Shown one piece after another: positions 1 to 9,537 of a stretch of DNA of 64,000 nt. The position numbers and the translations under genes are program-made. Numbering within the stretch: the stretch's first letter is position 1; every line of letters begins with the position of its first letter. Source of the DNA: Paraburkholderia caledonica NBRC 102488 (lineage in GTDB: Bacteria; Pseudomonadota; Gammaproteobacteria; Burkholderiales; Burkholderiaceae); NCBI RefSeq assembly GCF_000685095.1, contig NZ_BAYE01000012.1, positions 1 to 64,000 of the forward strand, read 5' to 3'. Below the pieces are notes generated by a model. The model saw only the letters and a program-made list of their open reading frames with translations, was not told where the DNA came from and made no database searches.

Positions 1-45
1 AAGAGCGGCTTTTTTATTGCTGAAACGCTGCTGATTCGCGTGTGA

Positions 46-978
46 TCAGGACTCGAACGCCGCGGCGTCGTCCGCCGCTTCGAGATCGACTTCGACTTCC
101 ATAGCGGTGGCCGGTGCCGACGCCGCGATCGTGCTCGCCGAAGCGGACGCATCCAGCGCCGGATTGCGCAGCTTTTCCAGCACCGAAGCCGGCACGGGCA
201 CATTGACGCGGCCGATTACGTCGCCGTGCTGGAACATCAACAGATCGCCGGGTTCGAACGCGCTCCATACTTCGTTGTCGGTCAGCGGCTGCGTCGCGAT
301 CACCGCAACGCGGTCTTCGGGTGTGGTGTATTTGGCGAAGTCTATCGAGACGTCGGCGTCGACCAGATGCGCGGTAGAAAAAGGCCAGCGCCGCACGATG
401 TAGTGCAGATGCGTGGAGCAATGCGCGAACAGCGCCTGGCCATTCGACATCAGAAAATTGAACACGCCGAACTGCGTAATCTCGCGCGTGAGGGTTTCGA
501 GCGCGGCGAAGAGTTCATTGAGCGGCGGTTGCTGCGCGCCAGGAAACGCCTTGCGCAAACCTTCGAGCAATGCGCAAAAAGCAAGCTCGCTGTCCGTCGT
601 GCCGACTGGCTGATAGACGCCCGAGAGTACCGGCGAAAAGTCTTTCAGATCGCCGTTGTGCGCAAAGATCCAGTGGCGTCCCCACAGTTCGCGCATGAAC
701 GGGTGGCAGTTTTCGAGCAGGATGTGCCCTTGCGTCGCCTTGCGAATATGCGCAATGGTGTTCTTCGACTTGATCGGATAGCGCTTGACCATTTCGGCGA
801 TCGGCGAGGTGGCCGACGATTGATGGTCGATGAACAGGCGACATGCTTTGTCTTCGAAGAAGGCGATGCCCCAGCCGTCGGCATGATGATCGGTGACGCC
901 GCCGCGCGCCGCAAAGCCGGTGAACGAGAACGTGACGTCCGTCGGCGCGGCGCAGTTCATTCCGAGAAGTTGGCACAT
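46..978 (-). CDS. Class II glutamine amidotransferase (YafJ/Gn-AT_II type)
   Basis: Encodes 310 residues. After the initiator comes Cys2 in MCQLLGMNCA, the N-terminal nucleophile of Ntn-type glutamine amidotransferases, so the protein should release ammonia from glutamine. The next blocks (DHHADGWGIAFF, HIRKATQG, HPFMRELWGRHWIFAHNGDL) match the YafJ-like family, whose acceptor substrate is not established. The last 40 or so residues are rich in Ala, Ser and Glu and look like a variable tail. It is divergent from pyrC with about 190 bases between. The start is the ATG that puts Cys at position 2, which the chemistry requires. Family assignment is firm, substrate unknown. Confidence 0.9.
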   Translation of the reverse strand: MCQLLGMNCAAPTDVTFSFTGFAARGGVTDHHADGWGIAFFEDKACRLFIDHQSSATSPIAEMVKRYPIKSKNTIAHIRKATQGHILLENCHPFMRELWGRHWIFAHNGDLKDFSPVLSGVYQPVGTTDSELAFCALLEGLRKAFPGAQQPPLNELFAALETLTREITQFGVFNFLMSNGQALFAHCSTHLHYIVRRWPFSTAHLVDADVSIDFAKYTTPEDRVAVIATQPLTDNEVWSAFEPGDLLMFQHGDVIGRVNVPVPASVLEKLRNPALDASASASTIAASAPATAMEVEVDLEAADDAAAFES

Positions 979-1166
979 GTTGCGGGTAAGCCTGTGAACG
1001 GGGCGAGCCGTTACAATGACGATTGTTCAAGCATATCACCGAGCCAGAAACGCCAAATAGCAAAATTGACGTGTGTTCAGGCCGCAACACGGCGGTTTGA
1101 CCTCATTGCTGGCGCATTGCTCGCATTTTCAGCTGCCTCCTGTTCCGCTCTCGCTCTCCTCTCGCC

Positions 1167-2237
1167 ATGACCGATTCCAACGCTTCTCCTGATTCCCGCG
1201 ACTCGATCACGCTCGCACGCCCTGACGATTGGCACTTGCACGTGCGCGACGGCGCGATGCTTGCAGCCGTGTTGCCGGACACAGCCCGCCAGTTTGCTCG
1301 CGCGATCATCATGCCGAATCTGAAGCCGCCGGTTACGACCACGGCGATGGCGCAGGCGTACCGCGAACGCATCGTGGCCGCCATCCCGGCGGGCGCAAAG
1401 TTCGAGCCGCTGATGACGCTGTATCTGACGGACAACACGCCGCCGGACGAAATCCGCCGCGCGCGCGACAGTGGTTTCGTGCACGGCGTGAAGCTCTACC
1501 CGGCGGGCGCTACGACCAACTCGGATGCCGGCGTGACCGACATCATGAAGTGCGCGAAAACCCTCGAAGCGATGCAGGAGACGGGCATGCCGCTCCTGGT
1601 GCACGGCGAAGTGACGGACTCGTCGATCGATCTGTTCGACCGCGAAAAGGTGTTCATCGACCGGGTAATGACGCCGTTGCGCCGCGACTTCCCCGCGCTG
1701 AAAGTAGTGTTCGAGCACATCACCACCAAAGACGCGGTCGACTACATCCGCGAAGCCGGCGTTGCGCCGAACCTGCTCGGCGCGACGATCACCGCACACC
1801 ACTTGCTGTACAACCGCAACGCGATTTTCCAGGGCGGCATTCGCCCGCATTATTACTGCCTGCCGGTGCTCAAGCGCGAGACGCATCGCGTCGCGCTGGT
1901 CGAAGCGGCAATCTCGGGCAATCCACGTTTTTTCCTGGGTACCGACAGCGCGCCGCATCCGAAGGGTTTGAAGGAGCACGCTTGCGGCTGTGCCGGCTGC
2001 TACACGGCGCTGCACGCGCTGGAGCTGTACACCGAAGCCTTCGACCAGGCGGGCGCGCTCGACAGGCTCGAAGGCTTCGCGAGCTTCTTCGGCGCGGACT
2101 TTTATGGTCTGCCGCGCAACCAGGAGAAGGTCACGCTGCGTCGGGAAGAGTGGACGTTGCCTGCTGAACTGCCAGTCGGCGACACGCCTGTTGTGCCGCT
2201 GCGCGGCGGTGAGGCGATCGGTTGGCGGCTGATTTGA
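1167..2237 (+). CDS. pyrC: Dihydroorotase
   Basis: Encodes 356 residues, the usual length of class II (PyrC) dihydroorotases, which close carbamoyl-aspartate to dihydroorotate in pyrimidine synthesis. Metal-site residues are visible: His23 and His25 in DDWHLHVRDG, Lys109 (the carbamylated lysine) in HGVKLYPAGATTNSDAG, His146 in LLVHGEV, His184 in VFEHITT, and Asp260 in FFLGTDSAPHP. The ATG gives a short N-terminal extension before the conserved block. A DUF3025 gene follows after 11 bases in the same direction, so the two are probably cotranscribed. All expected catalytic residues are present. Confidence 0.97.
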   Translation: MTDSNASPDSRDSITLARPDDWHLHVRDGAMLAAVLPDTARQFARAIIMPNLKPPVTTTAMAQAYRERIVAAIPAGAKFEPLMTLYLTDNTPPDEIRRARDSGFVHGVKLYPAGATTNSDAGVTDIMKCAKTLEAMQETGMPLLVHGEVTDSSIDLFDREKVFIDRVMTPLRRDFPALKVVFEHITTKDAVDYIREAGVAPNLLGATITAHHLLYNRNAIFQGGIRPHYYCLPVLKRETHRVALVEAAISGNPRFFLGTDSAPHPKGLKEHACGCAGCYTALHALELYTEAFDQAGALDRLEGFASFFGADFYGLPRNQEKVTLRREEWTLPAELPVGDTPVVPLRGGEAIGWRLI

Positions 2238-3168
2238 GGCTTTGCTAGATGCAGAGTGACGCGGGCGCGTGTGTGGGTGTGGACGTGGGCGACGGCGAAG
2301 GCGCGGGGGCACGTGTCGGTGTGGAAGCGGTGCCGGGCGCGGGCGCCGGGGCGCGCTTCGCCGCTATCGACTGGTCAAAGCCGTGGTTCGCGCAGTTCGC
2401 CCGACGCGGCCAGCGCTGGCAGCGGGCCGCACTTACGAGTTACGCCGCGTTGCTCGCTGAAATGAATGCCGACGCCGCTAACACGTGTCAGACCACAGGG
2501 CGCGGCCAACGCCTCGCGTTCATCGCGCAGGACGAACTCCCGCCCGGCGCCGCGTACGAGGCGCACATCGCGTCGACCGGTCGAGTGCCGACACGCCACA
2601 ATTTGCACGACTTCTTCAACGCGTCGATGTGGTTCGCCTTCCCGCGCATCAAGGCCGCGCTCAATACACGGCAGTCGGCGGCGATCGACCTGCTCGGCGT
2701 CGGCTCGACGCGCGGCAGCGTGCGCGATGCGCTCACTCTCTTCGACGAAAACGCACTGCTGTTTGCGTGCAGTGATCCAGCGTTGAGCGCCGCGCTGCGT
2801 GGCTTCGACTGGCAGACGTTGCTGCTCCAGCGGCGCGACGCATGGGGTTCGAGCTGCGAGGTGCGCTGCTTCGGCCATGCGCTGCTGGAAAAACTCATCG
2901 CGCCGTTCAAGGGCTGCACGGGGCATGCATGGATCGTCGACGTACCGTCGGCGTACTTCGAATGGAACGCCGCCGCCCGCGACGCGTGGCTTGACGAGGC
3001 CGTCAGCGCCGCGTTGCTGACCACCGACGCGCTGACGAGCCGGCTGTTCGCGCCGCTTCCGGTGCTCGGAATTCCGGGCTGGTGGGCCGACAACGAGACA
3101 CCGGGCTTTTACGACGATAAGTCTGTGTTCCGCTCCGGCCGGCGCGCAGATGTTAAAATCGGCGACAG

Positions 3169-3589
<421 letters not shown>

Positions 3590-3590
<1 letters not shown>

Positions 3591-3628
3591 AAAAATGCCG
3601 GCGTCTTTTCAGAACGCCGGCATTTTTT
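3590..3628 (+). terminator. Terminator after rnpB, probably bidirectional
   Basis: AAAAATGCCGGCGT pairs with ACGCCGGCATTTTTT across a short loop. It has A-runs before and T-runs after the stem, so it can serve rnpB on the plus strand and the convergent OsmC gene on the minus strand. Confidence 0.9.
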
Positions 3629-3694
3629 GTTTCTACGTGCGGGGCTTCAGTCAGGACCGCCCGCGCGGCTCGTGCCTTCGCCGTGACACCGCGC

Positions 3695-4117
3695 TCAGTT
3701 CGCCACAATATCGAACGAGTGCGTGAGTTCGGCCGTTTTCGCGATCATGATCGACGCCGAGCAGTATTTGTCGTGCGACAGGTTGATTGCGCGTTCCACG
3801 GTGGCCGGATTCAGATTCTTTCCGGTCACAGTGAAGTGGAAATGGATCTTCGTGAACACTTTCGGATCTTCGCTGGCGCGCTCGGCCTTCAGCGTCACCG
3901 AGCAGCCGGCGATTTCCTGGCGGCTTTTCTTCAGGATCATCACGACGTCGTAGGCGGTGCAACCGCCCGTGCCGAGCAGAACCATTTCCATCGGACGCGG
4001 TGCGAGATTGCGGCCGCCGCCCTCGGGCGCGCCGTCCATCGCAACCAGGTGGCCGCTGCCCGTCTCAGCAGCAAACGCCATCCCGTCTTGCCCCATCCAG
4101 CTCACTTTGCATTCCAT
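3695..4117 (-). CDS. OsmC family peroxiredoxin-like protein (YhfA subgroup)
   Basis: Encodes 140 residues, standard for OsmC/Ohr proteins, which reduce organic hydroperoxides with a Cys pair. The two expected cysteines are Cys53 in GTGGCTAYDVV and Cys119 in SHDKYCSAS; an extra Cys72 lies in AGCSVTL. The sequence resembles the YhfA branch rather than classical Ohr, and the physiological substrate of that branch is uncertain. I chose the ATG at 4117 because GGAG lies six bases before it; a GTG four codons upstream is possible but sits too close to that Shine-Dalgarno. Stand-alone gene, convergent with rnpB. Confidence 0.92.
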   Translation of the reverse strand: MECKVSWMGQDGMAFAAETGSGHLVAMDGAPEGGGRNLAPRPMEMVLLGTGGCTAYDVVMILKKSRQEIAGCSVTLKAERASEDPKVFTKIHFHFTVTGKNLNPATVERAINLSHDKYCSASIMIAKTAELTHSFDIVAN

Positions 4118-4408
4118 GCTGTACTCCACCGCGCATCGCTATATCGAGACGGCATTGTAGCCCGGCGATGCAGCGTCCGCCCGAGGCGACCCGCGAGTCA
4201 AGTATGCGAATTGACGTCTCACGTGCTGCAGCGCGGCATGTTTGGGCCAGGTTAGAAAGATTGCCCGGCGTTTAGGGGTTTTACTCTAGTAGCGCTAGAT
4301 TGGGGCCGCACGATCCCGTATGCCTCGTCGCTGTATCCACTTGGGCGAACGCCCCTTTCGCCATCCGTGATCCGCATTATGAAATCAGATTTCACATTGC
4401 AAATGTTC
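4118..4408. other. Gap between OsmC gene and the small RNA promoter
   Basis: No convincing coding sequence. It should hold the OsmC promoter. A small interrupted palindrome, TCTAG-tagcg-CTAGA, lies at 4285-4299 with no assigned role. Confidence 0.5.
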
Positions 4409-4437
4409 TTGCGTTGCACAAGCTTGCTTCATATAAT
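4409..4437 (+). promoter_or_regulatory. Sigma-70 promoter of the candidate small RNA
   Basis: TTGCGT (4409-4414) and a perfect TATAAT (4432-4437) are separated by exactly 17 bases. The predicted start is near 4444. It is one of the best-looking promoters in the window and has no open reading frame behind it. Confidence 0.82.
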
Positions 4438-4443
4438 TGCGTC

Positions 4444-4532
4444 ATCGGTTGCGGCAGTTCGCAACCTCCGCTGTCTCCTCCACCTCCTCCTTTGGTGGAT
4501 TAAACCCGAATCGCTTGTTCGGGTTTTTTTTT
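4444..4532 (+). ncRNA. Candidate trans-acting small RNA with CCUCC loop
   Basis: A roughly 90-nt transcript is predicted between a strong promoter and an intrinsic terminator. Three stem-loops can be drawn. The first pairs GGTTGCG (4447-4453) with CGCAACC (4460-4466). The second pairs TCCACC with GGTGGA (to about 4499) around the loop TCCTCCTTT. The third is the terminator, AAACCCGAA / TTCGGGTTT (4502-4526), followed by nine T. The linker and second loop are CU-rich (CTGTCTCCTCCACCTCCTCC), complementary to Shine-Dalgarno sequences, as in small RNAs that block ribosome binding. I cannot name a family from the sequence alone. No start codon plus reading frame explains the segment. Confidence 0.72.
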
Positions 4533-4597
4533 CGCCTGCGTTCTTACGCGCTCCAAAGGCCCCACGAGGGCACATTTGGAACCAAGTCCCGCACGTT

Positions 4598-4627
4598 TTG
4601 ACTTGACGTCGCAAATTCCTTTATAAT
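4598..4627 (+). promoter_or_regulatory. rplM-rpsI promoter
   Basis: TTGACT (4598-4603) and TATAAT (4622-4627) are 18 bases apart. They lie about 120 bases before the rplM start, leaving a leader of roughly 110 nt, long enough for control at the RNA level, though I recognise no known leader structure. Confidence 0.75.
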
Positions 4628-4747
4628 TCAGGGCTTTTCCGCATTCGCGCCCGCGGAGGAAGAACAGGGAGAGCCTGCACGCGCCTCGATGCGCACACTA
4701 CAAGCAGGAAAAAACACATTGGGCGCAGCAATTTTTTTGGATCGATC

Positions 4748-5176
4748 ATGAAGACGTTTTCCGCAAAAGCCCATGAGGTGACGCGCGAATGGTACGTGAT
4801 TGACGCGACGGATAAGGTTCTCGGGCGTGTCGCCAGCGAAGTGGCACACCGTCTTCGCGGCAAGCACAAGCCTGAATTCACTCCGCACGTCGACACCGGT
4901 GATTTCATCATCGTTATCAACGCCGGCAAGCTGAAGGTCACGGGCAACAAGGCTACTGACAAGAAGTACTATCGCCACTCGGGCTACCCGGGCGGTATCT
5001 ATGAAACGACGTTCGGCAAGATGCAGGAACGCTTCCCGGGCCGTGCGCTCGAAAAAGCGGTCAAAGGCATGCTGCCGAAGGGCCCGCTCGGCTACGCGAT
5101 GATCAAGAAGCTGAAGGTCTACGCTGAAGCAACGCATCCGCATTCGGCGCAACAGCCGAAAGCGCTCGAGATCTAA
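4748..5176 (+). CDS. rplM: 50S ribosomal protein L13
   Basis: Encodes 142 residues, identical in length to E. coli L13. The sequence MKTFSAKAHEVTREWYVIDA and the later KYYRHSGYPGG and LPKGPLGYAM blocks are diagnostic. L13 is an early assembly protein of the large subunit that binds 23S rRNA. It is the first gene of the rplM-rpsI pair; rpsI follows after 11 bases. The Shine-Dalgarno is weak (a T-rich stretch precedes the ATG), which may fit regulated translation through the 110-nt leader. Confidence 0.98.
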   Translation: MKTFSAKAHEVTREWYVIDATDKVLGRVASEVAHRLRGKHKPEFTPHVDTGDFIIVINAGKLKVTGNKATDKKYYRHSGYPGGIYETTFGKMQERFPGRALEKAVKGMLPKGPLGYAMIKKLKVYAEATHPHSAQQPKALEI

Positions 5177-5187
5177 GGGGAGCCCAC

Positions 5188-5580
5188 ATGATCGGTAACT
5201 GGAATTACGGCACGGGCCGCCGCAAGAGCGCCGTCGCACGCGTGTTCATCAAGGCAGGCAAGGGCGAGATCATTGTGAACGGCAAGCCTATCGCCGATTA
5301 CTTCTCGCGCGAAACGTCGCTGATGATCGTTCGTCAACCGCTGGAACTCACGAACCACGGCGTCACGTTCGACATCAAGGTCAACGTGAACGGTGGCGGT
5401 GAAACGGGTCAAGCCGGTGCAGTTCGCCACGGCATCACCCGCGCGCTGATGGACTACGACGCAACGCTGAAGCCGGAACTGTCGAAGGCTGGCTTCGTTA
5501 CGCGTGACGCTCGTGAAGTCGAACGTAAGAAGGTCGGCTTCCACAAGGCACGTCGCAGGAAGCAATTCTCGAAGCGTTAA
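5188..5580 (+). CDS. rpsI: 30S ribosomal protein S9
   Basis: Encodes 130 residues, the same as E. coli S9. Recognised from YGTGRRKSAVARVF, the GGGETGQAGAVRHGI block and the basic tail ending in KARRRKQFSKR, which reaches into the P site of the small subunit. AGGGGA lies about seven bases before the ATG. It is the second gene of the operon and is followed 40 bases on by an intrinsic terminator. Confidence 0.98.
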   Translation: MIGNWNYGTGRRKSAVARVFIKAGKGEIIVNGKPIADYFSRETSLMIVRQPLELTNHGVTFDIKVNVNGGGETGQAGAVRHGITRALMDYDATLKPELSKAGFVTRDAREVERKKVGFHKARRRKQFSKR

Positions 5581-5620
5581 TCGCTTCGGGTGCGCACCGG
5601 CTCCAAGGTCGGAACGCAGC

Positions 5621-5657
5621 AAAAGCCGCCAACGCTGTCGCGAAGGCGGCTTTTTTT
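5621..5657 (+). terminator. Terminator of rplM-rpsI
   Basis: AAAAGCCGCC pairs with GGCGGCTTTT and is followed by seven T in total. It lies 40 bases after the rpsI stop. Confidence 0.9.
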
Positions 5658-5847
5658 ATGATCAGTGGCGCCAATTGGGCAATCGCGCGGTCGCCGCTCC
5701 GACCGCTTCGGCGCCAATGCAGGCAGACTGCGCGCGCAACGGCAGCGTCGATCGAAGCGACTGTAAGAACCCATTGATTTTGTGGGCTTCGGCACGATAT
5801 TGAGATCAGCCCTACAATAGCGGTTAGAAGCTTTTTGGAGAGTTCGA

Positions 5848-6213
5848 ATGAACGCAGTCACCGACACACCCGTGACCGAGATGCCCGCCCCCTTCGTCTT
5901 TACCGACGCAGCGGCTGACAAGGTCAAGCAACTGATCGAAGAAGAAGGCAATGCGGACCTGAAACTGCGCGTTTTCGTGCAGGGCGGCGGCTGTTCCGGC
6001 TTCCAGTACGGCTTTACGTTCGACGAAGCCGTCAACGAAGACGACACCGTCATGAACAAGAGCGGCGTGCAATTGCTGATCGACTCGATGAGCTACCAGT
6101 ATCTGGTCGGCGCTGAGATCGACTACAAGGACGATATCAACGGCGCGCAGTTCGTGATCAAGAACCCGAATGCGACCACCACGTGCGGTTGCGGTTCGTC
6201 GTTTTCGGTCTGA
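5848..6213 (+). CDS. erpA: Iron-sulfur cluster insertion protein ErpA
   Basis: Encodes 121 residues of the A-type Fe-S carrier family. The three cluster-ligand cysteines are present: Cys49 in GGGCSGFQY, and Cys113 and Cys115 in TTCGCGSSF. It hands Fe-S clusters to target enzymes. The stand-alone position, away from isc genes, and the acidic [16 protein letters not shown]-terminus favour ErpA over IscA. TTTGGAGAG eight bases before the ATG is a good ribosome site. A terminator follows at once, so it looks monocistronic. Confidence 0.93.
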
Positions 6214-6243
6214 CACAACGGACAGACAAAGCGTTGGAAAGCA

Positions 6244-6267
6244 ACGGGGCTTCGCGCCCCGTTTTTT
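6244..6267 (+). terminator. Terminator of erpA
   Basis: ACGGGGC / GCCCCGT hairpin with a five-base loop and six T, 30 bases after the erpA stop. Confidence 0.9.
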
Positions 6268-6339
6268 ATTGCCTGTGCACGCCGACGAACCGCGCGCCCG
6301 CACGACATGTGCAATGGCGCTCGTTCGACGACGACTGCG

Positions 6340-7506
6340 TCAACGCGGGTAAATTGCTCCCAGCACACGTTCCGCGCTCGCGCCGGTGACGGCCGGCAAA
6401 TTTCCCGGCAGGCGCGCGACGCAGCGCATTGCGAGCCACGCAAAGGCCAGCGGCTCGACCTGGCTCGGCGGCACCCCGAGGGCGTCGGTCGTCATTACGG
6501 GAACGCCGCTTACGCCGCTGTCTTCCAGTGCCTGCTGCAGCGCCTTCAGAATCTCCGGATTGCGCGCACCGCCGCCGCACACGTAAACCGCTCGCGCGTC
6601 CGGCGCGTGCCGCTCGACCTCCCGCGCGACCGTCACAGCGGTCAGCGCGACCAGCGTCGCTTGTACATCGGCCGGCGCGAGTTCGCTAAACGGACGCAGT
6701 TTGGCGTCGAGCCACTCCGCATTGAAGAGATCACGTCCGGTACTCTTGGGCGGTTGCTGTGCGAAAAACGGTTCGTCGAGCAGCGCGTTCAGCAGTGACC
6801 GGTCGACCTGGCCGCTTGCCGCCAACTGACCGTTTTCGTCGAATGGCTTGCCGAGATGGCGCTGCGCCCACTCGTCGAGAAGTGCGTTCGCCGGCCCGCA
6901 ATCGAAGCCGCGTACGCTGCCAGTCGCGTTCAGAATAGTGATGTTGCTGATGCCGCCAAGATTGCACACCACGCGCGTCTCGTCTTTCGCGCCGAAGATG
7001 GTCGCATGAAACGCCGGCACGAGCGGCGCGCCCTGGCCGCCAGCGGCGACGTCCCTACTGCGGAAGTCGGCGACCACGTCGATATGCATCATCTCGGCGA
7101 GCAGCGCCGGGTTGTTGATCTGCCGCGTGTAGCCTTTCTCTGGCCTGTGCCGCACCGTCTGCCCATGCACGCCGATCGCGCGCACTTCCGCGGCGGAAAC
7201 GTGGCAGCCGCGCAGGAGCTCGTGACAACACACCGTATAGCGCGTGGCGAGCGCGTTGGCGGCCAGCGCTTCCCGTTCGATCTCGTTTTCGCCCGGCTGC
7301 TGCAGCGCGAACAACGCGTCGCGCAAGCCAGCTGCAAAGCCGACGAACGCCTCGGCCAGCACCACGGGCGGCTTCCCCTGGGCGAACCGGACAGCGACGC
7401 CGTCCACGCCGTCCATGCTGGTGCCGGACATCAATCCAAAGTAGACGCCGTCTGCGGGGTCTTGCGCCACGTTGCTGCTCCTGGTAATGGTTCGTTGCTC
7501 TTTCAT
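6340..7506 (-). CDS. anmK: Anhydro-N-acetylmuramic acid kinase
   Basis: Encodes 388 residues, slightly longer than the 370 usual for AnmK, which phosphorylates and opens 1,6-anhydroMurNAc during cell-wall recycling. The ATP-site signature GLMSGTSMDGVDGVAV lies near residue 25, and VCNLGGISNITIL and FDCGPANALLDEW follow in the expected order. It is divergent from tyrS, with 212 bases between the two starts. The ATG choice is natural and gives about 20 residues before the conserved core. Confidence 0.95.
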   Translation of the reverse strand: MKEQRTITRSSNVAQDPADGVYFGLMSGTSMDGVDGVAVRFAQGKPPVVLAEAFVGFAAGLRDALFALQQPGENEIEREALAANALATRYTVCCHELLRGCHVSAAEVRAIGVHGQTVRHRPEKGYTRQINNPALLAEMMHIDVVADFRSRDVAAGGQGAPLVPAFHATIFGAKDETRVVCNLGGISNITILNATGSVRGFDCGPANALLDEWAQRHLGKPFDENGQLAASGQVDRSLLNALLDEPFFAQQPPKSTGRDLFNAEWLDAKLRPFSELAPADVQATLVALTAVTVAREVERHAPDARAVYVCGGGARNPEILKALQQALEDSGVSGVPVMTTDALGVPPSQVEPLAFAWLAMRCVARLPGNLPAVTGASAERVLGAIYPR

Positions 7507-7718
7507 TGCCGCTTCTTTGCGAAGGTTTTAGCAGATTATCGATGCAAGCGCGCTCGAATATAAAGCGTGTCCCGGCCGAAGCGACGTGCTGCGGCCAGGA
7601 CGCGGCGTGCCGCGAAGTACAACTCGTACCGGCAGGACGCGCTCTCACCCCTGCCGGTGGGCGCGGCGGCGCGCATCTATGGGACAATCTACCTTTTCCG
7701 CGACTTCCCGTTTCCAGC

Positions 7719-8969
7719 ATGAGCACCGAGTCCACCAAGCCTAACGCCGCCCCCGCCTTCCCGATCACCGACGAAGTCCGTCACGCGCTCGCCGTCACCA
7801 AGCGAGGCGTCGACGAATTGCTGATCGAAGAAGAATTCGCGCAAAAACTCGCGAAGAGCGCGGCGACCGGCACGCCGCTGCGTATCAAGCTCGGGCTCGA
7901 TCCGACAGCGCCGGACATCCATATCGGCCATACGGTCGTACTGAACAAGATGCGGCAGTTGCAGGATCTCGGTCACACGGTCATTTTCCTGATCGGCGAC
8001 TTCACGTCGCTCATCGGCGACCCGTCGGGCCGCAATGCCACGCGCCCGCCGCTCACGCGCGAGCAGATCGAATCGAACGCGAAGACTTATTTCGAGCAGG
8101 CCGCGCTGGTGCTCGACCGCGAGAAGACCGAGATCCGCTACAACAGCGAGTGGTCGATGCCGCTTGGCGCCGACGGCATGATCAAGCTCGCGTCGCGCTA
8201 CACGGTCGCGCGAATTCTCGAGCGCGAAGATTTCACCAAGCGTTTCCAGAGCGGCGTGCCGATTTCTATCCACGAATTCCTGTATCCGCTGATGCAGGGT
8301 TATGACTCGGTCGCGCTGAATGCCGATCTGGAACTCGGCGGCACCGATCAGAAGTTCAACCTGCTGGTCGGTCGCGAACTGCAGAAGCAGTACGGCCAGG
8401 AGCAGCAGTGCATCCTGACGATGCCGCTGCTCGAAGGCCTCGACGGTGTCGAGAAGATGTCGAAGTCGAAGAACAACTACATTGGCATCAGCGAAAAGCC
8501 GACAGAGATGTTCGGCAAGCTGATGAGCATTTCCGACGTGTTGATGTGGCGTTACTTCGAACTGCTGTCGTTCCGTCCAATGGACGAAATCGCAGGCTTC
8601 AAGAAAGAAATCGAAGCCGGCCGCAATCCGCGCGATTTCAAGGTCATGCTGGGCCAGGAAATCGTCGCGCGCTTTCACTCGCAGGCCGATGCCGAGCGTG
8701 CGCTGGAAGACTTCAACCACCGCGCGAAGGGCGGCGTGCCGGACGATATCCCGGCGGTGACGCTGGCGGGCGCACCGCTAGCCATCGGCCAATTGCTGAA
8801 GCAGGCCAACCTCGTGCCGTCGACGAGCGAAGCGTTGCGCAACATCGAGCAGGGCGGTGTGAAGATCGACGGCGCGACTGTGTCGGACAAGGGCCTGAAG
8901 GTCGAGTCGGGCGAGTACGTCGTGCAGGTCGGCAAGCGCCGCTTTGCGCGCGTCACGCTGACTCCATGA
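7719..8969 (+). CDS. tyrS: Tyrosyl-tRNA synthetase
   Basis: Encodes 416 residues of a class I aminoacyl-tRNA synthetase that charges tRNA-Tyr. The HIGH motif is at residues 68-71 (DIHIGHTVV) and KMSKS at 246-250 (VEKMSKSKNN); a C-terminal S4 RNA-binding domain covers the last 65 or so residues (IGQLLKQANLVPSTSEALRN). The KMSKS form marks the TyrZ-type branch rather than E. coli TyrS (KFGKT). The frame is open upstream to 7506, but the ATG at 7719 (MSTESTKPN) fits the family start. dtd follows after 43 bases. Confidence 0.97.
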   Translation: MSTESTKPNAAPAFPITDEVRHALAVTKRGVDELLIEEEFAQKLAKSAATGTPLRIKLGLDPTAPDIHIGHTVVLNKMRQLQDLGHTVIFLIGDFTSLIGDPSGRNATRPPLTREQIESNAKTYFEQAALVLDREKTEIRYNSEWSMPLGADGMIKLASRYTVARILEREDFTKRFQSGVPISIHEFLYPLMQGYDSVALNADLELGGTDQKFNLLVGRELQKQYGQEQQCILTMPLLEGLDGVEKMSKSKNNYIGISEKPTEMFGKLMSISDVLMWRYFELLSFRPMDEIAGFKKEIEAGRNPRDFKVMLGQEIVARFHSQADAERALEDFNHRAKGGVPDDIPAVTLAGAPLAIGQLLKQANLVPSTSEALRNIEQGGVKIDGATVSDKGLKVESGEYVVQVGKRRFARVTLTP

Positions 8970-9012
8970 GCGTGCGCGCAATGAACCGAACTTCGCGGCC
9001 GGAGCCGGCCCG

Positions 9013-9471
9013 ATGATCGCGTTGATCCAACGCGTGCGGCGCGCCGAAGTGCGCGTGGCCGACCGCGTGACGGGCGAGATCGACGCCGGCCTGCTCGCGC
9101 TCGTGTGCGCGGAGCGCGGCGACACCGAAGCGGCGGCCGACCGGCTGCTCGCCAAAGTGCTCGGCTACCGCGTGTTTAGCGACGCCGCAGGCAAGATGAA
9201 CCTCTCTGTGCAGAACCTGGACGGCGCCGGGCGCGCTGGAGGTCTGCTGCTGGTTTCGCAGTTCACCTTGGCCGCGGACACCAACAGCGGCTTGCGTCCG
9301 AGCTTCACGCCGGCCGCGCCGCCAGACGAGGGCAAACGCCTGTTCGACTACTTTGTTTCGGCGGCGCGCGCCAGGCATCCTATCGTCGAGACCGGCGAAT
9401 TTGGCGCCGACATGCAGGTGTCGCTCGTCAACGACGGGCCGGTCACGTTCTGGCTGCAGACCAACGCCTGA
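9013..9471 (+). CDS. dtd: D-aminoacyl-tRNA deacylase
   Basis: Encodes 152 residues, typical of Dtd, which hydrolyses D-amino acids from mischarged tRNA. It starts MIALIQRVRRAEV and contains LLVSQFTLAADTNSG, which holds the SQF motif, and the second active-site loop NDGPVTFWLQ. Its position right behind tyrS suits a job in proofreading D-tyrosyl-tRNA. All expected motifs are intact. Confidence 0.96.
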   Translation: MIALIQRVRRAEVRVADRVTGEIDAGLLALVCAERGDTEAAADRLLAKVLGYRVFSDAAGKMNLSVQNLDGAGRAGGLLLVSQFTLAADTNSGLRPSFTPAAPPDEGKRLFDYFVSAARARHPIVETGEFGADMQVSLVNDGPVTFWLQTNA

Positions 9472-9537
9472 GTTTCGAGCAGTTCTTGCAACCATAGCGG
9501 TTTGGCACAACCGGCCAACAGTGCTCAACTGGATCCC

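Noticed and set aside
1..20. T-run at the left edge as a terminator
   Set aside because: Only the end of a possible hairpin is visible; the other arm is outside the window, so it cannot be supported.
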